In this document: in pieces, positions 1-5,561 of the stretch | How positions within the stretch are numbered: the stretch's first letter is position 1 | How the letters are laid out: every line of letters starts with the position of its first letter | Assembly (NCBI GenBank): GCA_902826155.1 | Contig: CADEDU010000084.1 | Span: forward strand, 1 to 8,126 | Reading direction: 5' to 3' | Source of the DNA: an uncultured beta proteobacterium | Lineage (GTDB): Bacteria > Pseudomonadota > Gammaproteobacteria > Burkholderiales > SG8-39 | DNA: 8,126 nucleotides | Program-made: the position numbers and the translations under genes | The notes under the pieces: model-generated | Told to the model about the DNA's origin: nothing | The model's database searches: none | What the model saw: only the letters and a program-made list of their open reading frames with translations

Positions 1-69
1 CGTCGAGGCGATGCAGTACCGTTGCGCAGCCGGTTCGACTACCACCCGACTTCCAACAAAGGAGACAAC

Positions 70-621
70 ATGGCCAGGAACGTCACCGTGCGCGAGATGC
101 AGCAACGGGTGTCGCGCTACAAGAAGCTCAAGCCGCAGCCGTGGATCTTCGTCGACTTCGCGCTGCCCAAGGGCGAACGCGACATTCTCGCGGTCATCGG
201 CGAAGGCGTGAAGGACCGCAAGTCACTCGCAGTCGACCCTGCGATCAAGCACGTCGGCAGCTTTCACCAGGCGATCGTGCGTGCCAAGCCTGGTCATGGC
301 GCTTCGTTGCACGCGCACAAGACCGAGGAAGTGTTCATGGCGCTCGAGGGCAAGTGGGCGGTGTTCTGGGGCGACAAGGGTGAGCGACGTATCGTGCTGG
401 AGCAGTACGACACGATCTCGGTGCCGCCGGGCGTGATGCGCGGCTTCGTCAACGTCGGCCGCAAGCCCGGCAAGCTGCACGCGACGTTGGGCGGCAAGGA
501 CCCCGGCAAACTCACCTGGTCGCCGAGCGTGCTGCGCGAGGTGAAGGCGCGCGGCTACGGCCTCGACAAGAACGGTTACCTGCTGAAGCTCGATCAGCCG
601 GCGGCGAAGAAGCGGCGCTGA
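70..621 (+). CDS. Cupin domain protein (single cupin, 183 aa), function unknown
   Basis: The start is the ATG at 70, because AAAGGAGA (58-65) lies just upstream; an in-frame ATG at 22 has no ribosome binding site and is not preferred. Cupin motif 1, G(X)5HXH(X)3E(X)6G, is complete: Gly75, His81, His83, Glu87, Gly94. Motif 2 is seen as Pro119-x-Gly121 followed by Asn128, but the position that normally holds the last metal-binding His is Arg124 (PPGVMRGFVN). The likely metal site is therefore His81/His83/Glu87 only. The protein has an N-terminal extension of about 60 residues before the barrel and a basic C-terminus ending KKRR. There is no signal peptide, so it is probably cytoplasmic. The fold is secure. 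Cupins include dioxygenases, isomerases and binding proteins, and the altered ligand set prevents a substrate assignment. It stands alone; the next gene is 174 bases away and looks unrelated. Confidence 0.88.
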   Translation: MARNVTVREMQQRVSRYKKLKPQPWIFVDFALPKGERDILAVIGEGVKDRKSLAVDPAIKHVGSFHQAIVRAKPGHGASLHAHKTEEVFMALEGKWAVFWGDKGERRIVLEQYDTISVPPGVMRGFVNVGRKPGKLHATLGGKDPGKLTWSPSVLREVKARGYGLDKNGYLLKLDQPAAKKRR

Positions 622-736
622 GTCTGGCGCCCAGCACGTCAACTAGTCCCTGCACGCGAGCTGTTCGGCTCCATCGCCGAGCCACGCCGTCCATCTCATC
701 GGTAGTGAGCTTGCATACGAACGCGATTTGCTCGCG
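622..736. other. Intergenic spacer between cupin gene and toxin-antitoxin promoter
   Basis: No open frame with a ribosome binding site is seen here. A weak inverted repeat (GGCTC at 667-671, GAGCC at 679-683) has no following T-run, so it is not a convincing terminator for the cupin gene. Base composition becomes more AT-rich towards the right, into the toxin-antitoxin promoter. Confidence 0.5.
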
Positions 737-765
737 TTGACTACTATTAAGACCATGGTCATAAT
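737..765 (+). promoter_or_regulatory. Sigma70-type promoter of the toxin-antitoxin operon
   Basis: The -35 box is TTGACT (737-742) and the -10 box is CATAAT (760-765), separated by 17 bases; each matches five of six consensus bases. Transcription would start near 772, leaving a leader of about 24 bases before the antitoxin ATG at 796. The segment 740-770 is a short AT-rich island in GC-rich surroundings. The call rests on sequence match and position only. Confidence 0.68.
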
Positions 766-774
766 ATTGGTCAT
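751..774. promoter_or_regulatory. Probable antitoxin operator: palindrome plus repeated half-site
   Basis: GACCATGGTC (751-760) is a perfect 10-base palindrome lying between the -35 and -10 boxes and ending on the first base of the -10. Its half-site recurs as TGGTCAT at 756-762 and again at 768-774, a 12-base period, close to one helical turn. Phd/VapB-type antitoxins are known to bind palindromes overlapping their own promoter and repress it, often more tightly with the toxin bound. The assignment as operator is inference from position and symmetry. Confidence 0.55.
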
Positions 775-795
775 GGAGGCCGATCGGGAACAATC

Positions 796-1032
796 ATGGA
801 CAGCACCATTCAAGCATCGGAATTCAAGGCCAAGTGTCTGGCGCTCATGGACGAAGTGGCATTGACCGGAAAAACAATCATCATCACCAAGAACGGTCGT
901 CCGGTTGCCGAGTTGCGGCCCCACACCGGGAAGCGCGTGAAATCACCGATCGGTCGCCGCAAAGGGGAGATAAAAATCGTCGGCGACATCATCGCCCCGA
1001 TCGGGACGGAGCTTTGGGAAGCCCTCAGGTGA
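796..1032 (+). CDS. Antitoxin, Phd/YefM (VapB-like) family, 78 aa
   Basis: The product should neutralise the PIN toxin encoded immediately downstream and repress its own promoter. The N-terminal half has the family pattern: ASEFKAKCLALMDEV (residues 7-21), then a TGKTIIITKNGRPVAEL segment (24-40), which in Phd/YefM proteins forms the dimeric DNA-binding domain. The C-terminal part (about 48-78), with GDIIAPIGTELWEAL, is the expected toxin-wrapping tail. A length of 78 residues is normal for the family. The ATG at 796 is preceded by GGGAA (786-790) at 5 bases; a stronger GGAGG (775-779) lies 16 bases away, which is long for a Shine-Dalgarno site. The stop TGA (1030-1032) overlaps the toxin start. 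The gene is visibly less GC-rich than its neighbours, which suits horizontal acquisition. Confidence 0.9.
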   Translation: MDSTIQASEFKAKCLALMDEVALTGKTIIITKNGRPVAELRPHTGKRVKSPIGRRKGEIKIVGDIIAPIGTELWEALR

Positions 1033-1430
1033 TTGTGCTCGACACCCATGCGTTGATCTGGCTCGAATGCGACGATCGACGCCTGGGGCGGAAGTCGCGA
1101 CGACTGATCGAGAAAGAGTGGGCGAACGGAGAAGTTGCCGTCTGCGCAATCAGTTTTTGGGAAGTCGCACTTTTGCAGTCGCGCAATCGCGTGGTTTTTT
1201 CCCGTTCGATCGAGGAGTGGCGATCGGCAATTCTTGAAGACGGCATAGCCGAGTTGGCGCTCAATGGGGTGATTGGTATCCGTGCAGTGGAATTCGGAGA
1301 GCTGCCGCAAGACCCGGCTGATCGACTGATTGTTGCGACGACGGTCGTCCACCGGGCCGAGTTGATGACGGCCGACGAGCGCCTGCTCTCGTGGCGCCAC
1401 GACTTGGTGCGCCACGACGCGCGTCTATGA
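1029..1430 (+). CDS. Toxin, PIN-domain ribonuclease (VapC-like), 133 aa
   Basis: PIN toxins are Mg2+-dependent ribonucleases that cut structured RNAs, often tRNA or rRNA; the target here cannot be told. The start is the GTG at 1029, giving (M)IVLDTHALIWL, the classic PIN N-terminus. It overlaps the antitoxin stop by four bases (GTGA), so translation is probably coupled. The acidic catalytic residues are visible: Asp5 in LDTHAL, Glu45 in SFWEVALL, Asp98 in DPADRLIVATT, and Asp116 in TADERLL. The frame stays open upstream to 834, but that extension overlaps the whole antitoxin and carries no PIN features. The length is typical, and all active-site residues are present, so the toxin looks functional. 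With the antitoxin it forms a type II module that stabilises itself or responds to stress. Confidence 0.9.
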   Translation: MIVLDTHALIWLECDDRRLGRKSRRLIEKEWANGEVAVCAISFWEVALLQSRNRVVFSRSIEEWRSAILEDGIAELALNGVIGIRAVEFGELPQDPADRLIVATTVVHRAELMTADERLLSWRHDLVRHDARL

Positions 1431-1552
1431 TTTGGCTGCTCGAGCTAGACTCCTCGGGACTCGACGTTTGCGACGAGGTCGACGTCTGAAGCTGCCGGAA
1501 GCGATGTTGATCTGTCGCTCGTTCGCCGCGCGAGCCCGAATGGCTTACCGGC

Positions 1553-2044
1553 TCACAACCGCGAGTTCTCCCATCCCGGCGCCGACTGCGCCGGATGCGA
1601 CGCGAAGCCCGACACGCGCACCGCGGTGATCGCGCAGTGCTCGTCGCGATCGGAGGTGTCGCCGCTCACGCCGACTGCGCCGAGCACTTCGTCATCGGTG
1701 CTCATCACGAGTACCCCGCCGGGTACCGGCACGAATCGTCCGTCAGAAGCCGCTGCTAGCGCCGACTGGAATGCCGGTCGGTCGGCGAGCCGGTCGCGAA
1801 TCGTGCGGCTGGAGATACCCATGCCGAGCGCGCCCCACGCCTTGCCGATGGCGATGTCGCCGCGCAGGATGCCGCAGCCGTTCTCGCGCTGGAAAGTCAC
1901 CAGCGAACCGCCTGCGTCGAGCACTGCGACCGTCAACGGCAGCATGTTTGCGGCACGGCCCGCTATGACGACTTCGTCGGCGATGCGCTTGGCGACCTCC
2001 AGGGACAGCGATACCTTGAGCTTGTGCACGAAGTAGTCCGACAT
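1553..2044 (-). CDS. GlcG/HbpS-like protein (DUF336 fold), 163 aa
   Basis: This small soluble protein belongs to the GlcG/HbpS family. Some members bind haem (HbpS); others sit next to glycolate oxidase or other catabolic genes with no proven function. Family signatures are in order: MLPLTVAVLDAGGSLVTF (34-51), the AIGKAWGAL helix (65-73), FVPVPGG (104-110), and LGAVGVSGDTSDRDEHCA (121-138). The start is set at CAT 2042-2044 (MSDYFVHKL). The frame stays open upstream to 2209, but that extension overlaps the divergent VOC gene and shows no family similarity. The upstream GGACGA is only a modest ribosome binding site. The tail after residue 146 looks low in conserved pattern. No secretion signal is seen at this start. 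It faces away from the VOC gene and converges on the toxin gene. The family call is firm and the role unknown. Confidence 0.85.
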   Translation of the reverse strand: MSDYFVHKLKVSLSLEVAKRIADEVVIAGRAANMLPLTVAVLDAGGSLVTFQRENGCGILRGDIAIGKAWGALGMGISSRTIRDRLADRPAFQSALAAASDGRFVPVPGGVLVMSTDDEVLGAVGVSGDTSDRDEHCAITAVRVSGFASHPAQSAPGWENSRL

Positions 2045-2077
2045 GTTGTTTCGTCCGGGTTGTTGTGACTGCACAGG

Positions 2078-2105
2078 TTGAACGCCGAGCTTGCCCGCGT
2101 AGAAT
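2078..2105 (+). promoter_or_regulatory. Candidate sigma70 promoter for the VOC gene
   Basis: TTGAAC (2078-2083) and TAGAAT (2100-2105) are separated by 16 bases and match the -35 and -10 consensus well. A start near 2112 would leave a leader of about 43 bases before the ATG at 2155. No equally good promoter is visible for the divergent GlcG-like gene, which must start in the same 110-base spacer. Confidence 0.5.
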
Positions 2106-2154
2106 CGCGCTGTCCATCCACCGTGATTCAACGCTCCGAGCAGGAGATTCGCCC

Positions 2155-2547
2155 ATGGCCAAGCTGCGTCACGTCGCTCTGCAGGTGCCCGATCTGGAGA
2201 AGGCCGCACGCTTCTACGAAACGTGTCTGGAGATGAAGCGTGTGCACGCGGCCGAAAGTCCGGTCGGCAACGCGATCATGCTTTCCGACGGGGTGATGAA
2301 CCTGACCCTGCTCAATTTTCCCGACGGCAAGGGCGGCCAGCTCAACGGACCGCAATGGGCCGGGCTGCATCACTTCGGCTTCGTCGTCGACGATGCGAAG
2401 GAAGCGCGAGAGCGCATCGAAGCCAACGGCGGCGCGTACTTCATGAAGCTGCCTGCTTACCCGGGCGTCGATGCCGAGGACAAATTCAAGGATCCGCATG
2501 GCATCGTGTTCGACGTCGCCGAGCACGACTGGCATCAGGCGAAGTAG
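2155..2547 (+). CDS. VOC-fold (glyoxalase/bleomycin resistance/dioxygenase) protein, 130 aa
   Basis: The ATG at 2155 is preceded by AGGAGA (2142-2147) at 7 bases, so this start is preferred over an open frame reaching 2065. The protein is one pair of beta-alpha-beta-beta-beta modules: LRHVALQVPDLEKAARFYE (residues 4-22) opens the first, and GLHHFGFVVDDAKEARERIEANG (70-92) the second, closing with DPHGIVFDVAEHDW (113-126). Candidate metal ligands are His6, His72 or His73, and Asp120, which stands where many members have Glu. The acidic ligand expected late in the first module is not evident around NLTLLNF (49-55). VOC proteins include glyoxalases, extradiol dioxygenases, epimerases and drug-binding proteins. 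Sequence alone does not choose among these here. The gene is convergent with the methyltransferase, 17 bases away, with no obvious shared terminator. Confidence 0.86.
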   Translation: MAKLRHVALQVPDLEKAARFYETCLEMKRVHAAESPVGNAIMLSDGVMNLTLLNFPDGKGGQLNGPQWAGLHHFGFVVDDAKEARERIEANGGAYFMKLPAYPGVDAEDKFKDPHGIVFDVAEHDWHQAK

Positions 2548-2564
2548 GTGACGGGCGCGACCGT

Positions 2565-3398
2565 TCAGCGCGGCCGGCCGATGAATGCGACCGTGGTGTA
2601 GCGCATCGTCACGGAGCCATCGCCGGCGAAGCGATCGCCGGCGAAGCGATCGCCGGCGAAGCGATCGAATAGTTGCTGCAATGCCTCGACAGCGGCTTGG
2701 CCTTGGGCCGAATCGCGCGCGGGCATGTAGGAGCGCGAAAATACCAGGCTGAGCAGCCCCGCTCGATCCAGGCGATGGCCGTGCGGCCAGGAAACCTGCG
2801 CCGGCGCAGAACTGCCGAAGAATGTCGCGACGTCGCCGCGTTCCTCGTGCGCCTTGAGCGCCATACGCTTCGCGCCGCCGAACGCATCGAGCACCGCATC
2901 GAGCGCGACGTTCAGCGGATCGCTCGGCACCCGATCGTTCCACACGAGCGTCACCTGTCCGCCGGGGCGCAGCACGCGCAAGCATTGCGCCTTCGCGCGC
3001 GGACAATCGAACCAGTGAAACGCGTGGCCGACGGTGACGAGATCGATCGAAGCGTCATCGAGCGGCAGCGACTCTGCAGACCCCGCAACGCTGCGATAGT
3101 GCGTGTGAGGCGTCAGCAGCGCGTCGGCGGCGGCGCGCATCTCGGGATTGGGTTCGACGGCGACCACGCGGTAGCCGCGTTCGAGCAATCCGCGGGTGAG
3201 CAGCCCGGTTCCCGCCGCGACGTCGGCAACCAGGGCGCCCGGCGGCAAGGCGAGTTCGCGTTGAAGGTAATTGAAGAATGCTTCCGGGTAGTCGGGCCGC
3301 GAAGCGACGTAGTCGGCGACCTTGCGCGAAAAAACCTGCGCGACCCCACCCTGCCGGTCGTAGAGCGAGCGCAAGTGGGTGCCGGTGTCGGTGGTCAT
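2565..3398 (-). CDS. Class I SAM-dependent methyltransferase (Methyltransf_11-like), 277 aa
   Basis: This is probably a small-molecule methyltransferase using S-adenosylmethionine. Motif I is LVADVAAGTGLLT (56-68), the acidic end of beta-2 is AVEPNPEMR (80-88), the AGSAESLPLDDASIDLV stretch (105-121) covers motifs II/III, and VGHAFHWFD (123-131) with VLRPGG (142-147) completes the core. YDRQGGVAQVFSRKVADYVASRPDYP near the N-terminus is typical of bacterial members that resemble UbiE/trans-aconitate enzymes; the acceptor is unknown. The C-terminal part holds three tandem RFAGD units (residues 246-260) from a perfect 15-base repeat, just before the final strand (GSVTMRYTTVAF). No good Shine-Dalgarno is seen before the ATG at 3398. 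The upstream YcxB-like gene on the same strand ends 42 bases away, so co-transcription is possible. Confidence 0.88.
   Translation of the reverse strand: MTTDTGTHLRSLYDRQGGVAQVFSRKVADYVASRPDYPEAFFNYLQRELALPPGALVADVAAGTGLLTRGLLERGYRVVAVEPNPEMRAAADALLTPHTHYRSVAGSAESLPLDDASIDLVTVGHAFHWFDCPRAKAQCLRVLRPGGQVTLVWNDRVPSDPLNVALDAVLDAFGGAKRMALKAHEERGDVATFFGSSAPAQVSWPHGHRLDRAGLLSLVFSRSYMPARDSAQGQAAVEALQQLFDRFAGDRFAGDRFAGDGSVTMRYTTVAFIGRPR
2621..2665. repeat. Three perfect 15-base tandem repeats inside the methyltransferase gene
   Basis: The unit CGCCGGCGAAGCGAT occurs at 2621-2635, 2636-2650 and 2651-2665 without a mismatch, followed by two bases of a fourth unit. On the coding (minus) strand each unit encodes RFAGD, giving three identical pentapeptides after LFD. 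Because the unit is a multiple of three, gain or loss of copies keeps the reading frame. Each junction forms the palindrome GCGATCGC (2631-2638, 2646-2653). Confidence 0.97.
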
Positions 3399-3440
3399 AT
3401 TGAGCCGTACCAGTTGATAGCCGTTCCCGCGCGCGAACGG

Positions 3441-3956
3441 TCAGTCGACAATCTTGCCTCCGACCGCCGCAACACGACTGAGCATGAACGCCCGGGCTTC
3501 CGGGGAAACCGTGGCGAGCGGAATGGTCACGAACTGTGCTTTGGAGAACAGCAGCAGCCAGAACGACGGATAGCGCCAAAGCTCCGTGACCGCGGACCAC
3601 CGCAGTGAAGTGCTGCCCAGCCCGGAAGACATGGTGAAGGACGCATCATCGAACGACAACGTGGCGACCGGAGCGCCCATGGCCCGGAACTTCGCGAGCG
3701 AGTTGCGCAGGTGAACGAAGTACACGAGAAACGCAAACGTCAGTGCGAGAAGGAAGACTGCGCCGAGGGCACCGACGACCCATGATCGATCGCCGTGCCA
3801 GATCAAGAACGAGAGCGAAAAAATGATCAGCGAAAGCGCGATGAAGAAGCCGACTCCCACTGAGCGGCGCCAGAACGCGAACACGGCCGCTCTGACCAGC
3901 GGCTCGGAGTATTCCAGTGTAGTCACGTGAGGCATGGCGGCCGACTCAGCATTCAA
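3441..3956 (-). CDS. Two-pass membrane protein, YcxB-like, 171 aa
   Basis: Two hydrophobic helices lie at about residues 33-53 (GVGFFIALSLIIFSLSFLIW) and 59-82 (WVVGALGAVFLLALTFAFLVYFVH). They are followed by a soluble C-terminal domain of about 85 residues with the pattern LSFDDASFTMSSGLGSTSLRW (100-120), AVTELWRYPSFWLLLFSKAQFVTIP (122-146), then ARAFMLSRV. This order, with a short PH-like strand domain after a helical hairpin, fits YcxB-like proteins, whose function is unknown. It probably sits in the inner membrane with both termini on one side. The start is uncertain: neither the ATG at 3956 nor the one at 3935 (eighth codon) has a clear ribosome binding site. It lies between the PhyH-like gene and the methyltransferase on the same strand. 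Gene reality is well supported by composition and helices; the family call is less sure. Confidence 0.68.
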   Translation of the reverse strand: MNAESAAMPHVTTLEYSEPLVRAAVFAFWRRSVGVGFFIALSLIIFSLSFLIWHGDRSWVVGALGAVFLLALTFAFLVYFVHLRNSLAKFRAMGAPVATLSFDDASFTMSSGLGSTSLRWSAVTELWRYPSFWLLLFSKAQFVTIPLATVSPEARAFMLSRVAAVGGKIVD

Positions 3957-3964
3957 GGAAAGGT

Positions 3965-3982
3965 GCGGCTTGCTTGAGCCGC
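3965..3982 (-). terminator. Candidate weak terminator after the GST-PhyH pair
   Basis: GCGGCT (3965-3970) and AGCCGC (3977-3982) form a perfect 6-base stem with a 6-base loop. Read on the minus strand the hairpin is followed by ACCTTTCCTT, a broken pyrimidine/T run. It lies between the PhyH-like stop and the YcxB-like start. It could end the GST-PhyH transcript partly, or simply be a 3' stabilising structure. The lack of an uninterrupted T-run keeps confidence low. Confidence 0.35.
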
Positions 3983-3990
3983 CGAGGCCA

Positions 3991-4037
3991 ACCGGGTTGT
4001 TTTCCGGTACGGACCAGCAAGCGCCGCGCCCCTGGTC
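3991..4037. repeat. Two further adjacent inverted repeats in the PhyH-YcxB spacer
   Basis: GACCAG (4012-4017) and CTGGTC (4032-4037) form a 6-base stem with a 14-base GC-rich loop. ACCGG (3991-3995) and CCGGT (4004-4008) form a 5-base stem with an 8-base loop. Together with the hairpin at 3965-3982 they make three consecutive stem-loops that fill most of the 96-base spacer. Confidence 0.5.
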
Positions 4038-4052
4038 GGGTGGAAGCGGAAG

Positions 4053-4721
4053 TTAGACGGCATTCGCCCACCGCAGCCCCATCGGAAGCTCCCGAGGACC
4101 AAAGAGAAAGTGAAGCACGCGTCGTACGCACGCTGCCGTAAGCTTCGACGACGCGTGCAGCAGCAGCGGGCGCATCAGCAGGACCGCACCACGCCGCACG
4201 TTGCATTGGATTTCTCCAGCCCGCTCCCGGAACTCGGCAGATTCGCGATCGCTTAGTCGGCCGAACCTGTGCGAGCCAGGAATCACCCGCAGTGAGCCGT
4301 CTCCAGGGCTCGGGAGATCGAGTTGGAGACGCACCGCGACTAGTTGTTCGAGGATGGCCCGGGGTGGCTGCACGTACAGGACGCCGTCCTTGACCGACCA
4401 CCCAGTCAGTCCGGGTTGCGCAACGCGCTCCGCAACAGGAATGCTCAGATCTTGATGAAGGGTCACCAGCCAGTTGCGTTCCGGTGATTTTTCGAACGCA
4501 GTGCACTGGACGGCAACGGCACCGGGCGGCAGCGCCGCCGCCACCGCCGGGTGCGTCGAGAGTGATTGCCCCAGTGCTGCAATCCAGTCGAACTGCAGCA
4601 GGTTGCGCGCGCCGACCGCTTGCTCGCACGACAAACGCTGGATCACCTCACCGCAACCGGCATCGGTGAGCACAGGCTCGGTGATCGAATAGCCATCCGA
4701 ATCGAAGACGGGAGGCAGCAT
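4053..4721 (-). CDS. Phytanoyl-CoA dioxygenase (PhyH)-like Fe(II)/2-oxoglutarate oxygenase, 222 aa
   Basis: The family hydroxylates small molecules with Fe(II), O2 and 2-oxoglutarate. The likely facial triad is His89 and Asp91 in TLHQDLSI plus His189 in LLLHASSK, with Arg200 or Arg201 placed to bind the 2-oxoglutarate carboxylate. The conserved GSLRVIPGSHRFGRL segment (142-155) is typical of PhyH proteins just before the distal His. The start at CAT 4719-4721 follows AGGGGG at about 7 bases; an upstream extension to 4793 would overlap the GST gene. It begins 11 bases after the GST stop, so the two are probably co-transcribed and perhaps translationally linked. A length of 222 residues is short for the family but the core is whole. 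The substrate cannot be read from sequence. Confidence 0.8.
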   Translation of the reverse strand: MLPPVFDSDGYSITEPVLTDAGCGEVIQRLSCEQAVGARNLLQFDWIAALGQSLSTHPAVAAALPPGAVAVQCTAFEKSPERNWLVTLHQDLSIPVAERVAQPGLTGWSVKDGVLYVQPPRAILEQLVAVRLQLDLPSPGDGSLRVIPGSHRFGRLSDRESAEFRERAGEIQCNVRRGAVLLMRPLLLHASSKLTAACVRRVLHFLFGPRELPMGLRWANAV

Positions 4722-4732
4722 CCCAGCCCCCC

Positions 4733-5353
4733 TCACCCCATCTTCGGTGCCGACTGCTGCCACGCCGGCAGGCTCTCCATGCGGCCATACCACATGCGGA
4801 TGTTGGCGAACTCACCGAGCGGAAATTGCGCTTGTTGAGCGAACGGCAGATAGCTGGCGACCGCGAAGTCGGCCAGGGTGAGTGCATCGCCGCACAGGTA
4901 GGGACGCGATCGCAGGTGCGCATCGAGCACCGCGCCTTCCTTGTTGAACACGTCGCTCGCCTGCTTGATGATCAACGGGTCGGCCGCGCCCATGCGCATG
5001 AAGGGCTTCACCACCTTCTCGAACACGAGCGGCTCGCACGCCTTGCTCCAGTGCGCGAGCTGCCACGAGATCCAGCGCAGCACGTCGGCCTGCGCAGCGG
5101 GCGTGTCCGGCCATAGGGTCGAGGGCTTGTGCGCCGCGAGGTACTGCATGATGGCCATCGATTCCCACAGCACCAGCTCGCCGTCGACCAGCACCGGCGT
5201 GCGTCCGGTCGGGTTGAGCTTGAGAAACTCCGGCGAGCGCGAGGCGCCTTTGGTGAGGTCGACGAACTGGAACTCGATCGGAATTCCCAGGTGCAGGGCC
5301 ACTGCATGAACCTTGCGCGTGTTGGGCGATGGCGGAAAGCCGTACAGCTTCAT
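4733..5353 (-). CDS. Glutathione S-transferase family protein, 206 aa
   Basis: This is a cytosolic two-domain GST. The thioredoxin-like N-domain starts MKLYGFPPSPNTRKV, with Ser9 near the place of the catalytic Ser in theta-like bacterial GSTs. The cis-Pro loop is RTPVLVDG (51-58, Pro53), and Glu64-Ser65 in LWESMAIMQYLA are the residues that usually bind the gamma-glutamyl group of glutathione. The all-helical C-domain has the folding N-cap box in YLCGDALTLADFAVASYL (152-169, with Asp162). The start at CAT 5351-5353 is fixed by a strong AGGAGG (plus-strand positions 5362-5367) 8 bases upstream; a longer frame to 5404 is not needed. It leads the minus-strand pair with the PhyH-like gene. The role may be conjugation, dehalogenation, isomerisation or peroxide reduction. 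The next gene upstream diverges across a 208-base spacer. Confidence 0.92.
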   Translation of the reverse strand: MKLYGFPPSPNTRKVHAVALHLGIPIEFQFVDLTKGASRSPEFLKLNPTGRTPVLVDGELVLWESMAIMQYLAAHKPSTLWPDTPAAQADVLRWISWQLAHWSKACEPLVFEKVVKPFMRMGAADPLIIKQASDVFNKEGAVLDAHLRSRPYLCGDALTLADFAVASYLPFAQQAQFPLGEFANIRMWYGRMESLPAWQQSAPKMG

Positions 5354-5427
5354 GTTCTGAACCTCCTGTTCTTGGTTCGCTGTGCGGCTCTCGCGGTGTG
5401 GCAATCGAGCTCCGCGCCAAGCTTTGC

Positions 5428-5457
5428 ATTGTGCCCCCGATGCGGGGGGCCAACCAA
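5428..5457 (-). promoter_or_regulatory. Possible promoter of the GST-PhyH pair with an internal GC-rich inverted repeat
   Basis: Read on the minus strand, TTGGTT (plus positions 5452-5457) and CACAAT (5428-5433) are 18 bases apart and resemble -35 and -10 boxes. Between them, GCCCCC (5433-5438) and GGGGGC (5445-5450) form a 6-base inverted repeat around a 6-base loop, so a regulator binding there could block the promoter. Each box matches the consensus only in part. A second inverted repeat, TGATCG (5469-5474) and CGATCA (5501-5506), lies further toward the Bug gene. Confidence 0.3.
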
Positions 5458-5561
5458 GCCGCTGGTGGTGATCGGGATCCGCTCGGGTCGGGGTTGCGCT
5501 CGATCAGCCACGCGGGCCGCGATCGCCGCTACACTTCGCGCCCCGTTTCGCGGAGCCGGAC

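Noticed and set aside
624..683. Possible terminator after the cupin gene
   Set aside because: Only 4- and 5-base stems with no T-run are present, which is expected by chance in GC-rich DNA.
834..1028. N-terminal extension of the PIN toxin frame
   Set aside because: It lies entirely within the antitoxin gene, has no PIN features and no ribosome binding site. The GTG at 1029 gives the standard PIN start.
2621..2665. Tandem repeat as a CRISPR array or HIP1-type element
   Set aside because: The units are contiguous with no spacers, so it is not CRISPR. The GCGATCGC palindromes arise only from the unit junctions and do not indicate a cyanobacterial HIP1 background.
2128..3006. 292-codon minus-strand frame spanning the VOC and methyltransferase genes
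   Set aside because: It overlaps two real genes in other frames, and its composition is that of a shadow frame.
2673..3608. 311-codon open frame on the plus strand opposite the methyltransferase and part of the YcxB-like gene
   Set aside because: It crosses two well-supported minus-strand genes, is Arg-rich and has no recognisable domain.
3946..4629. 227-codon minus-strand frame overlapping the PhyH-like gene
   Set aside because: The PhyH frame carries HQD, the distal His and PGSH motifs. This frame shows only low-complexity Arg/Ala/Pro composition.
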